Positions 1-5,156 of a DNA stretch of 12,741 nucleotides are shown piece by piece. Source of the stretch: Synergistaceae bacterium UBA1037 (lineage in GTDB: Bacteria; Synergistota; Synergistia; Synergistales; Synergistaceae); the NCBI GenBank assembly GCA_002316795.1, contig DCEE01000047.1, positions 1-12,741 of the forward strand, given 5' to 3'. The translations under genes and the position numbers were made by a program. Within the stretch, counting starts at the first letter, position 1. Each line of letters opens with the position of its first letter. A model generated the notes under the pieces. The model had not been told where the DNA came from. It saw nothing but the letters and a program-made list of their open reading frames with translations, and searched no databases.

Positions 1-1091
1 AATATCGAATCAAGGGTCACTTTGTCTGCAATGTCAGCTATTATCGGCATCAGAGGAACTTTGTTTCCGGACTGGGCGAATGATTCGAGCAGGTTGTATA
101 TGGACTGTTCCCCGTGGCCGAGGACGAGCAGTTCGGAAGGCCCTTTTGCAGCGACCTGCCTGCATATCTCTGATCCTATCGATCCGCCGGCTCCCGTTAC
201 AAGGATACGTTTGCCCCTGATGAGGTTTTCTATCTCCGGGTTGTCCAGTTTGACAGGCTCCCTGCGCAGGAGGTCTTCCAGTTTGACAGAACGGAGACGT
301 TTGACGCTTACGTTTCCGTCTGCAAGGTCAAGCAGGCTTGGGAGGATCCTGACTTTTACATTCAGGCCTTCCATTGATCTTACAAATTCTTTTATTTTCT
401 GGCCCGATGCAGAAGGGATGGCTATCAGGACAACGGCAACGTTCTCATCAATAACTGTTTTGCGCAGTTCCTCTGTTGTTCCAAGGACTTTAAGTGATGC
501 AACTGACATGTTTGTCAGCCTGGGATCATCGTCGACAAACCCTATAGGTTTTAGTTCCGTGTCATTTCTTATAAGGTCTCTGGCAAGCATGGTGCCGGCC
601 TCGCCTGCTCCGATTATCAGCGCACGCTGCTGATCGCAAGGTCTTCCGGAACGCGTTACGAAGGCAAGCTTCCAGAAAGCGCGTGTTGTTGTAAGGAAGA
701 AGAGACCGAGGATAATAAGTATAGAGAGGGAAGATCTGGGGATCCTCAATTCATCGCTTATCTTGAAGAGGACCAGGAAGATGGCTGTGCCTACAACATA
801 CCATCTTAGCAGGATCGTATATTCTTCTACGCTCGCCCTTGGCCATACAACTTTGTAGGCCCCGCCCCAGATGAGAGGGATAAGGATGCAGGCAGAGAAG
901 ATGAAAACAGTCTGAAGAAGCTCTCCTGCGTAGCCCATTTCAATAAAGAAAGTGAGCCGAAGAGCGTAGCCGAAGTAGACGGCGAGGGCAAGTGAAATAA
1001 AGTCAAGGAAGAGGACATATCTCCCCCTCGACGCAAATTTAAGGTAAATAGACAAAAGAGCCTTGATGAGTCTGTTATCTTTTTGCAGCAT
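1..1091 (-). CDS. CapD/FlaA1-type polysaccharide biosynthesis protein (nucleotide-sugar epimerase/dehydratase), C-terminus cut by window edge
   Basis: My translation of this frame is open from the ATG at 1091 to the left edge, giving 363 residues with the 3' end missing. An AGGAG lies 9 nt upstream of the ATG. The N-terminal ~130 residues hold about four hydrophobic segments (near residues 20-37, 45-65, 88-105 and 113-125). Next comes a first nucleotide-binding fold with GAGEAG at 161-166, followed by VDDDP. A second Rossmann fold then begins at ~296, with TGAGGSIGSE containing the GxGGxIG glycines at 300-306. This order matches membrane-bound nucleoside-diphosphate-sugar 4,6-dehydratases/epimerases of the CapD/WbpM/FlaA1 family, usually ~600-640 residues, so about 60% is present. 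The family makes modified UDP-sugars for O-antigen, capsule or glycans at the inner membrane. It lies 18 nt after the wzz-like gene, so the two are probably cotranscribed. The family is clear; the exact sugar substrate cannot be read because the catalytic region lies beyond the edge. Confidence 0.9.
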   Translation of the reverse strand, partial: MLQKDNRLIKALLSIYLKFASRGRYVLFLDFISLALAVYFGYALRLTFFIEMGYAGELLQTVFIFSACILIPLIWGGAYKVVWPRASVEEYTILLRWYVVGTAIFLVLFKISDELRIPRSSLSILIILGLFFLTTTRAFWKLAFVTRSGRPCDQQRALIIGAGEAGTMLARDLIRNDTELKPIGFVDDDPRLTNMSVASLKVLGTTEELRKTVIDENVAVVLIAIPSASGQKIKEFVRSMEGLNVKVRILPSLLDLADGNVSVKRLRSVKLEDLLRREPVKLDNPEIENLIRGKRILVTGAGGSIGSEICRQVAAKGPSELLVLGHGEQSIYNLLESFAQSGNKVPLMPIIADIADKVTLDSI

Positions 1092-1109
1092 CGCACAGAG
1101 CTCCTGTCT

Positions 1110-2018
1110 TTAGTTAGCTATATCTCTTTTAAAACCTGCCAGTTCTTTTAAGCGTTTCACCTTCTGCGCAGTCTCAGGATCGGAGGAAGAAACACGCAGG
1201 AAGTGGCTGATAAAGGCAAATGTAAGACCAAGGAACATCCCCAATATGGCCGATAGGGCAACGATCTTTCCCCTGCCTCTTGGCATCGGTTCATCCGGAA
1301 GAGATGGAGGTGATACGAGCTGAACAATCATTGGAGAGCTTCTTCTATAGACAGCGCCTTCCTCATACAACGAGAACAGGGAGAGAGTCCTCATGAGTTC
1401 ATCAAGATCTTTGTTGGTTCCTATGGTATTTGCCTTTTCTTTATATTTTTGAATTTTTTCTATACTCTTTTGTATCTCAGTCTCAATGTATGCATCTTTC
1501 TGATTGGAAAGAAAAACACCCATTTCCTGGAGTATGACAAGAGATGAATCATACAAGGATTTAGCAATATTCAATGCTTTTTCTGGAGAGGGGCCTTTTA
1601 CTGTTACAGTTATTATGCCGCTTTTGTCGTCTACTTTGGGATCTATTGAATCTTTAAGTTTTCTGCGAGCAGCAACTCGTGTTTGTGACTCTCCATCATC
1701 ACTAAGAAGGTCGTTGATATCTATTACGGAATCAAGTACCGCATCACTTTTTACAATCCCTGATATCAGGTTCCCCTGCACGTAAACATTGAAATCACCA
1801 GCCTTAGGGCTGTACTGAGTTATCGCTGCGATCTGCATCGAGCTGGCATATTCGGGTTTATTGAGGAACAAAGCGTACCCAAACCCAGCGAAAAGACATA
1901 CCAAGATACAAGAAATAATAATTTTTTTGCCTTCGGCGATTATAAGGAGAATGTCTAAAAGAGATATCTCCGTCTCATCTTCTTCATAACAGGGAATCTC
2001 ATATTTTCTCTCGTCCAA
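1110..2018 (-). CDS. Wzz/chain-length determinant family protein
   Basis: 302 residues starting at TTG (2018), with GGAGG 8 nt upstream. A short acidic cytoplasmic N-terminus leads into a transmembrane segment at ~31-52. A long, partly coiled periplasmic region follows (charged K/E-rich stretch near 180-200). A proline-rich stretch, PSLPDEPMPRG (~238-248), comes just before the second transmembrane segment at ~252-271. Two flanking helices plus the proline-rich motif before the second helix are the hallmark of Wzz-type polysaccharide co-polymerases, which set O-antigen or exopolysaccharide chain length in the inner membrane. There is no C-terminal BY-kinase domain, so this is the non-kinase form. 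It is the first gene of a leftward operon with the CapD-like gene. Its base composition is visibly more AT-rich than the selAB-lepA block. Whether the polymer is O-antigen, capsule or other exopolysaccharide cannot be told from the window. Confidence 0.88.
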   Translation of the reverse strand: MDERKYEIPCYEEDETEISLLDILLIIAEGKKIIISCILVCLFAGFGYALFLNKPEYASSMQIAAITQYSPKAGDFNVYVQGNLISGIVKSDAVLDSVIDINDLLSDDGESQTRVAARRKLKDSIDPKVDDKSGIITVTVKGPSPEKALNIAKSLYDSSLVILQEMGVFLSNQKDAYIETEIQKSIEKIQKYKEKANTIGTNKDLDELMRTLSLFSLYEEGAVYRRSSPMIVQLVSPPSLPDEPMPRGRGKIVALSAILGMFLGLTFAFISHFLRVSSSDPETAQKVKRLKELAGFKRDIAN

Positions 2019-2042
2019 AACAATGACCTCCGAAACATTGCA

Positions 2043-2138
2043 AATTTATTATTAACTCTGGTACAAATCAATACGATATTTAAAAAATACTTAATATATT
2101 ATTCTCATAATATCTGTAAATGATTAGTAATTCTAGCA
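2043..2138 (-). promoter_or_regulatory. Candidate promoters for the wzz-capD operon in AT-rich non-coding DNA
   Basis: Two minus-strand candidates lie upstream of the wzz-like gene. The nearer has -35 TTGATT (2066-2071) and -10 TAAATT (2043-2048) with a 17-nt spacer. The farther is an extended -10, TGC followed by TAGAAT (2130-2138), with no good -35. The surrounding stretch 2019-2290 is very AT-rich and has no convincing reading frame or RNA gene. AT-rich DNA produces chance -10 matches easily, so neither site is certain. Confidence 0.35.
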
Positions 2139-2285
2139 CAAAATCAGGCATTATTCTTTATGAACAATGCATAAGAAACATAAATATCAATGGGATGCAC
2201 AAGCACATGAATATTTAGTGGTTCAATTATGTTGAAAGCAATTTTTACATTTTGAACTTAAATAAATTCTTTGCGTAGCTTTAAT

Positions 2286-2320
2286 AAACAAAAAGTCCCA
2301 GGACATATGACCCGGGCTTT
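2286..2320 (-). terminator. Rho-independent terminator of the tRNA-Ala unit
   Basis: On the minus strand, an imperfect hairpin with arms at 2311-2320 and 2292-2302 (AAAG, CCC and GG pair with their complements around one bulge and one mismatch) has an 8-nt loop. It runs straight into a T-rich tail (CTTTTTGTTTATT). It lies ~30 nt past the CCA end of tRNA-Ala and has no T tract in the plus direction, so it most likely ends the leftward tRNA-Ala transcript. Confidence 0.65.
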
Positions 2321-2350
2321 GTATTTGTAAATATTCTGTTTTTTTAAGAA

Positions 2351-2425
2351 TGGTGGAGCTGAGGCGATTTGAACGCCCGACCCCTTCCGTGCGAGGGAAG
2401 TGCTCTCCCGCTGAGCTACAGCCCC
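2351..2425 (-). tRNA. tRNA-Ala(CGC)
   Basis: 75 nt fold as a full cloverleaf on the minus strand: acceptor GGGGCTG/CAGCTCC, D stem GCTC/GAGC, anticodon stem CTTCC/GGAAG around loop CTCGCAC, T stem GGGCG/CGCCT with loop TTCAAAT, discriminator A and encoded CCA. Anticodon CGC reads GCG alanine codons. The acceptor carries the G3:U70 wobble pair, the established alanine identity element, which confirms the call independently. It has its own promoter (2568-2595) and terminator (2286-2320), with a ~135-nt leader containing an 11-bp repeat. Confidence 0.96.
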
Positions 2426-2436
2426 ACTCTTGGTTT

Positions 2437-2455
2437 GCGGCGTGTTGCGTGCCGC
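2437..2455 (-). other. Small hairpin in the tRNA-Ala leader
   Basis: GCGGC at 2437-2441 and GCCGC at 2451-2455 form a 5-bp stem with a 9-nt loop, 12 nt upstream of the mature tRNA 5' end. It could be a processing or folding element of the precursor, or could be chance; no T tract follows it on either strand, so it is not a terminator. Confidence 0.35.
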
Positions 2456-2464
2456 TTAAAGGCA

Positions 2465-2508
2465 GCTGAGCAGTGGCTGAGCGATTGCTGAGCTGTTGCT
2501 GAGCTGTT
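2465..2508. repeat. Four tandem 11-bp units sharing GCTGAGC, upstream of tRNA-Ala
   Basis: GCTGAGC (plus strand) begins at 2465, 2476, 2487 and 2498, exactly 11 bp apart. The four-base spacers are AGTG, GATT, TGTT and TGTT, so the two rightmost units are identical and the left two have diverged. The same heptamer occurs in the D-arm of tRNA-Ala at 2410-2416, 55 bp (five periods) to the left. On the transcribed minus strand it reads GCTCAGC. The array lies inside the predicted tRNA leader. It may be slippage-grown DNA seeded by the tRNA sequence, or a helically phased protein site. Confidence 0.85.
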
Positions 2509-2567
2509 GTTTTTTAACCGGGCAGATCAAAACCATGTACATTGTGCAAAAATACGACACGGGAGTA

Positions 2568-2595
2568 ATTCTATCACGTTGGTTTATGTTGTCAA
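2568..2595 (-). promoter_or_regulatory. Promoter of tRNA-Ala
   Basis: Consensus -35 TTGACA (2590-2595) and -10 TAGAAT (2568-2573) with a 16-nt spacer, reading leftward. Transcription would begin near 2561 and reach tRNA-Ala ~135 nt later, passing through the 11-bp repeats. It lies just past the terminator of the ferredoxin/tRNA-Met unit, which supports a separate transcription unit. Confidence 0.7.
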
Positions 2596-2659
2596 CCAGA
2601 TATGCCAGAGGCTGCAAATTCTCCAGCGGCCAAAGACCGCGAATTCCCCGCCTTAGGAA

Positions 2660-2688
2660 TAAAAAAATACCCCGCTCTGCGGCGGGGT
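2660..2688 (-). terminator. Rho-independent terminator after tRNA-Met
   Basis: A GC-rich stem, CCCCGC (2670-2675) with GCGGGG (2682-2687), extendable by one A-T pair, with a 6-nt loop. On the minus strand it is followed by a run of seven T within 2660-2668. It ends transcription ~11 nt past the CCA of the tRNA, closing the ferredoxin-tRNA unit. Confidence 0.88.
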
Positions 2689-2698
2689 CTTGATTGTC

Positions 2699-2775
2699 TG
2701 GTGGGCCCATCAGGAATCGAACCTGAAACCATCCGGTTATGAGCCGGGAGCTCTAACCAATTGAGCTATGGGCCC
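2699..2775 (-). tRNA. tRNA with CAT anticodon (elongator Met, or Ile2)
   Basis: 77 nt fold as a cloverleaf: acceptor GGGCCCA/TGGGCCC, D stem GCTC/GAGC, anticodon loop CTCATAA, T stem TCAGG/CCTGA with loop TTCGATT, discriminator A and encoded CCA. It is not the initiator, because the 1:72 position is paired (G-C) and the anticodon stem lacks three consecutive G-C pairs of initiator type. CAT can be elongator Met or, if C34 is lysidylated by TilS, isoleucine AUA; I favour Met but cannot settle it. The top of the anticodon stem has a C27/A43 mismatch. The 5' end is only 7 nt from the ferredoxin stop codon and no promoter fits between, so the tRNA is probably cut from the ferredoxin transcript. 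Confidence 0.92.
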
Positions 2776-2782
2776 TCATTTG

Positions 2783-2962
2783 TCAGTCTATGGTGATAGC
2801 TGATACAGGACAGCTGTCTGCAGCCTCTTTGGCACAGTCAGTAATTTCCTGAGAAATAACCATGCCCTTTCCTTCGTCTTCGTCAAGCTTGAAAACTTCG
2901 GGGCAAAGCTGGACACATACACCGCAACCTATACACTCATCAAGGTTGATCTTGATACCCAT
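2783..2962 (-). CDS. Ferredoxin, single [4Fe-4S] cluster, 59 residues
   Basis: My translation from the ATG at 2962 gives MGIKINLDECIGCGVC at the start and an SCPVSAITID end, with a TGA stop. GGAGG lies 10 nt upstream; an ATG 5 nt earlier is in another frame and stops quickly. Cysteines fall at 10, 13, 16, 20, 43 and 51. In single-cluster ferredoxins of the Thermotoga/Desulfovibrio gigas type, Cys10, 13, 16 and 51 bind the cluster and Cys20 and 43 form a disulfide or lie free. The spacing and length here fit that pattern, so this is a small soluble electron carrier rather than a 2[4Fe-4S] clostridial ferredoxin. It has its own promoter and is followed at 7 nt by a tRNA gene in the same direction. 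Its redox partner is unknown. Confidence 0.95.
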   Translation of the reverse strand: MGIKINLDECIGCGVCVQLCPEVFKLDEDEGKGMVISQEITDCAKEAADSCPVSAITID

Positions 2963-2990
2963 GACATGGTCACCTCCCTTCCGGCGTAAG

Positions 2991-3019
2991 ATTCTACGCT
3001 AAGAATGGGATTACGTCAA
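2991..3019 (-). promoter_or_regulatory. Promoter of the ferredoxin-tRNA-Met unit
   Basis: -35 TTGACG (3014-3019) and -10 TAGAAT (2991-2996) with an ideal 17-nt spacer, lying directly after the purR stop codon. It would start transcription near 2984 and give a ~20-nt leader to the ferredoxin ATG. Confidence 0.75.
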
Positions 3020-3033
3020 ACGGTATTTTAAAT

Positions 3034-3834
3034 TTATTTATCGGGTGTTACAAAAAGATTTGCCTGCCCCTGACGGTGCGAAAGGGTCAGAAGTGACCTG
3101 AATTCGGGTACAGCCTTTATTTCAGGCTCTTCTGAGGCAATGAAGATACCCACCCCGACAACTTCGGCATCAAACTGTTTGGCCATCAGCAGCATTCCCG
3201 CAGCAGTGCTCCCGCCCCTCATGAAGTCATCTACGATCAGTACGCGGCATCCTCTCTTGAGCTGTCTTGTGCCGATATACATCGTTTTAACGTCGCCGCT
3301 TGCTGTCGGATAGTGGACTCCTACCGCGGAGCCGTCACTGGGCCTGTTCCTGAATCTGCAGACCGCAAGAGGGACTCCCATTGCGTAAGCCGCAAACATT
3401 GCGACAGGGATCCCTTTGACCTCAGATGTCATCACGACGTCAGGCTGCGAGCCCGGGAAAAGCGAAGACATCGCGTATCCGAGGGACAGGGCTATCTCAG
3501 GATTAAATATCAGGTCGCTGTAATAGATGAGTCCTCCCGGCAGATACCTGTCTTTGTCGGCAAGCGTCTCCGCTATGTTCTGCAGCATCTTCGCCCTGTA
3601 TTCTCCGGTACAGAGGGGGATGAACCGCGCGCCTCCGCTGCGGCCCCGGTCCACCTGCATCTGGCCGAAGCCCTCGGCTGTCATTGCGGAGTTGATCACT
3701 TCGACATCGTCGCTGATCACAGTTTTTGATACGTTGAATTTGCCTGCCAGATCAGTCAGCGAGACAAGTTTGGAAGGAGTAAGCATAAACCTGGCTGCAA
3801 GCCTTACAAGTCTTTCCGTTCTTTGCCCTCTCAT
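3034..3834 (-). CDS. purR: PurR, purine operon repressor of the Bacillus type
   Basis: 266 residues, ATG at 3834 with GGAG 9 nt upstream inside the end of ispE. Residues ~1-75 form a winged-helix DNA-binding region (SLTDLAGKFNVSKTVISDDV near 25-44). The rest is a phosphoribosyltransferase-fold domain with VMTSEVKGIP (134-143) and the PRPP-binding loop VLIVDDFMRGGST (198-210). In Bacillus subtilis, PurR represses purine synthesis and transport genes and is released by PRPP, whose level reports purine need; it has no transferase activity. It is unrelated to the LacI-family PurR of enterics. Length is slightly under the ~285 residues of B. subtilis. It follows ispE by 6 nt, the same order as in Bacillus. 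No purine genes lie in the window, so its targets must be elsewhere. Confidence 0.95.
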   Translation of the reverse strand: MRGQRTERLVRLAARFMLTPSKLVSLTDLAGKFNVSKTVISDDVEVINSAMTAEGFGQMQVDRGRSGGARFIPLCTGEYRAKMLQNIAETLADKDRYLPGGLIYYSDLIFNPEIALSLGYAMSSLFPGSQPDVVMTSEVKGIPVAMFAAYAMGVPLAVCRFRNRPSDGSAVGVHYPTASGDVKTMYIGTRQLKRGCRVLIVDDFMRGGSTAAGMLLMAKQFDAEVVGVGIFIASEEPEIKAVPEFRSLLTLSHRQGQANLFVTPDK

Positions 3835-3840
3835 TGAGCA

Positions 3841-4701
3841 TCACTCCAATTCCGTTGTTTTTATTAACCAGTCTTCCCGATCCAGCAAAGAGATCGCCCT
3901 TCTGCTCAGTTCTCCGTCGTCGAATACCATAAAAAAAGCGCTTCCGCTCCCCGAGAGCCCCCATGCAAGCGCTCCGGAGCTCTCTGCCGTTTCAAAGGCC
4001 CTGAAGTACTCGGGACGGCCTTTTGACACCACATCAAGAAAATCGTTGGGCAGGAGACCTGCGGCCTGACCCGCCCGCAATTTGCGAAGTATCTCAAAGG
4101 CTTCCGTCTCGTACTCTTCGGGGCAAAGAGATACCCTCGCTTCCCTGCGAAGATCATCGATCCCCCTGTACGCGGCGGAAGTGTCAGATCTCCAGTACGG
4201 GAACCCTATGATCCACCTCAGACCTTTCAGCGGGCTCTGCGGCCGTATCTTCTCTCCCAGCCCTTCGACCATGGCAAGTCCGGCATCTCCGGCAAGAAAC
4301 GGAATGTCGGCCCCTACTGCAGAGAGAGAGCCGTTTTCAATGTCAAGGCCATAGTAAGCCTTTAGGTGCATCAGAAGCGCCGCAGCGTTGCCGCTGCCGG
4401 CTCCTATGCCGCTTCCCGCGGGAAATTCCTTTGTCAGCCGCATCCTCAGCGGGGGAATTATGGGAGAGCGGCTCCTCGCCCATTTCAATGCCCTGAAAAG
4501 GATATTTTCACCGCTGATCTCCATGCCCCTGACATCCAGAATGTCACCTATATTTTCATTGCCATGGGGCTGAATTGTCAACCCCTCTATGCCTTTTTTC
4601 TTCCAAAACAGAGAAATAATTTCATGGTAGCCGTCAGGTCTTCTTGAAAGTACCCTCAATGTCAGGTTGATCTTGACCGGGCTGATGTATGATCCATTCA
4701 T
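3841..4701 (-). CDS. ispE: IspE, 4-diphosphocytidyl-2-C-methyl-D-erythritol kinase
   Basis: A GHMP-family kinase that phosphorylates the 2-hydroxyl of CDP-methylerythritol with ATP in the MEP pathway to isoprenoids. I start it at the ATG at 4701 (286 residues), which has GAGGTGA just upstream; a frame extension to 4776 would run through a terminator hairpin. Visible landmarks: SPVKINLTLRV with catalytic Lys10, RRPDGYHEI (20-28), the ATP glycine loop PAGSGIGAGSGNAAA (94-108), GADIPF with the catalytic Asp122, and a C-terminal LSGSGSAFF (239-247). The glycine loop and the residue before Lys10 (Val where Ala is usual) are slightly off consensus, but all key residues remain. Gene order veg-ispE-purR mirrors Bacillus. 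A strong terminator lies 32 nt upstream with no promoter in between, so expression may depend on read-through. Confidence 0.94.
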   Translation of the reverse strand: MNGSYISPVKINLTLRVLSRRPDGYHEIISLFWKKKGIEGLTIQPHGNENIGDILDVRGMEISGENILFRALKWARSRSPIIPPLRMRLTKEFPAGSGIGAGSGNAAALLMHLKAYYGLDIENGSLSAVGADIPFLAGDAGLAMVEGLGEKIRPQSPLKGLRWIIGFPYWRSDTSAAYRGIDDLRREARVSLCPEEYETEAFEILRKLRAGQAAGLLPNDFLDVVSKGRPEYFRAFETAESSGALAWGLSGSGSAFFMVFDDGELSRRAISLLDREDWLIKTTELE

Positions 4702-4733
4702 TGCTGTCACCTCTGCCGGAATTGTTCCTCCAT

Positions 4734-4766
4734 AAAAAAACATGCCCTGGCAAAAGCCAGGGCATG
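4734..4766 (-). terminator. Strong rho-independent terminator after veg
   Basis: A perfect 11-bp stem (CATGCCCTGGC at 4741-4751 with its complement at 4756-4766) and a 4-base loop, followed on the minus strand by seven T (4734-4740). It begins 13 nt after the veg stop and ends 32 nt before the ispE start. No T tract exists on the plus side, so it acts leftward. Confidence 0.95.
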
Positions 4767-4779
4767 TGATCCTCATCGT

Positions 4780-5025
4780 TTAGAAAAGACTTTCCCCGCT
4801 TGACTCCAGCTGCACCTCGACCTCTCTTGTAAGGAGATCGGCATAACTGAAGGATACTGTGCTCTGCTGAGATTCAATATAGACAGTAAAAAGACTTGGA
4901 TATGTCTCCTGAATGACCCCGTTGCGCTCTTCAACTTTTCTGCGTCCGTTCGCGGCTCTGTAAAAGATCCGGGACCCTTTGTGCAGACGCACAAGTTCTC
5001 TAATTGTATCCAAAGAATGCGCCAT
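4780..5025 (-). CDS. veg: Veg family protein
   Basis: 81 residues from the ATG at 5025, with GGAGG 8 nt upstream; a GTG 9 nt earlier lies inside that Shine-Dalgarno and is rejected. The protein carries the Veg/DUF1021 pattern: SLDTIRELVRLHKGSRI, then ANGRRKVEERNGVIQETYPSLF, then SFSYADLLTREVEV. The family is a small SH3-like fold of ~80-86 residues. In B. subtilis, Veg is very highly transcribed and has been linked to biofilm control, but its biochemical role is not settled. Here it is a single-gene unit with a near-consensus promoter and a strong terminator. It lies upstream of ispE-purR as in Bacillus, which supports orthology. Confidence 0.93.
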   Translation of the reverse strand: MAHSLDTIRELVRLHKGSRIFYRAANGRRKVEERNGVIQETYPSLFTVYIESQQSTVSFSYADLLTREVEVQLESSGESLF

Positions 5026-5054
5026 ACACTTCACCTCCGACCCATAGTCGGACT

Positions 5055-5083
5055 ATTGTACATCAATTTCAGATAAATATCAA
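5055..5083 (-). promoter_or_regulatory. Strong promoter of veg
   Basis: -35 TTGATA (5078-5083) and -10 TACAAT (5055-5060) with a 17-nt spacer. The -10 is preceded directly by TG, and AT-rich DNA lies upstream of the -35, as in UP elements. The classic B. subtilis veg promoter also uses a TACAAT -10, so the strong-promoter character seems kept. The leader to the ATG is ~23 nt. Confidence 0.8.
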
Positions 5084-5156
5084 GTTTTCAACAATATTTA
5101 CTAATTGAAACAATCAGGGCTGTAACAGCACAACGCTTTCATCACCCGAACAGGCC

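Noticed and set aside
22..633. Plus-strand open frame of 203 codons
   Set aside because: It is antisense to the CapD-like gene, whose minus-strand frame carries two clear Rossmann motifs.
827..1096. Minus-strand 89-codon frame with a GTG start
   Set aside because: It is out of frame with the CapD-like N-terminus, which has a better ATG at 1091 and continues into recognised domains.
2456..2710. Short frames on both strands between the two tRNAs (also 2496-2693 plus)
   Set aside because: They cover the repeat array, a terminator and part of a tRNA, and the peptides show no family-like pattern.
2783..2785. TGA at the ferredoxin end as a possible selenocysteine codon, given selAB nearby
   Set aside because: The protein is full length at this TGA, the frame has no conserved extension, and the tRNA begins 7 nt later.
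4702..4776. Upstream 25-codon extension of ispE
   Set aside because: It would translate through the terminator hairpin and its T tract; the ATG at 4701 has a proper ribosome site and matches family N-termini.
5100..5156. Possible terminator after selB (GCTGT/ACAGC inverted repeat)
   Set aside because: The stem is only 5 bp with a one-base loop and no T tract follows, so it is not a credible terminator.
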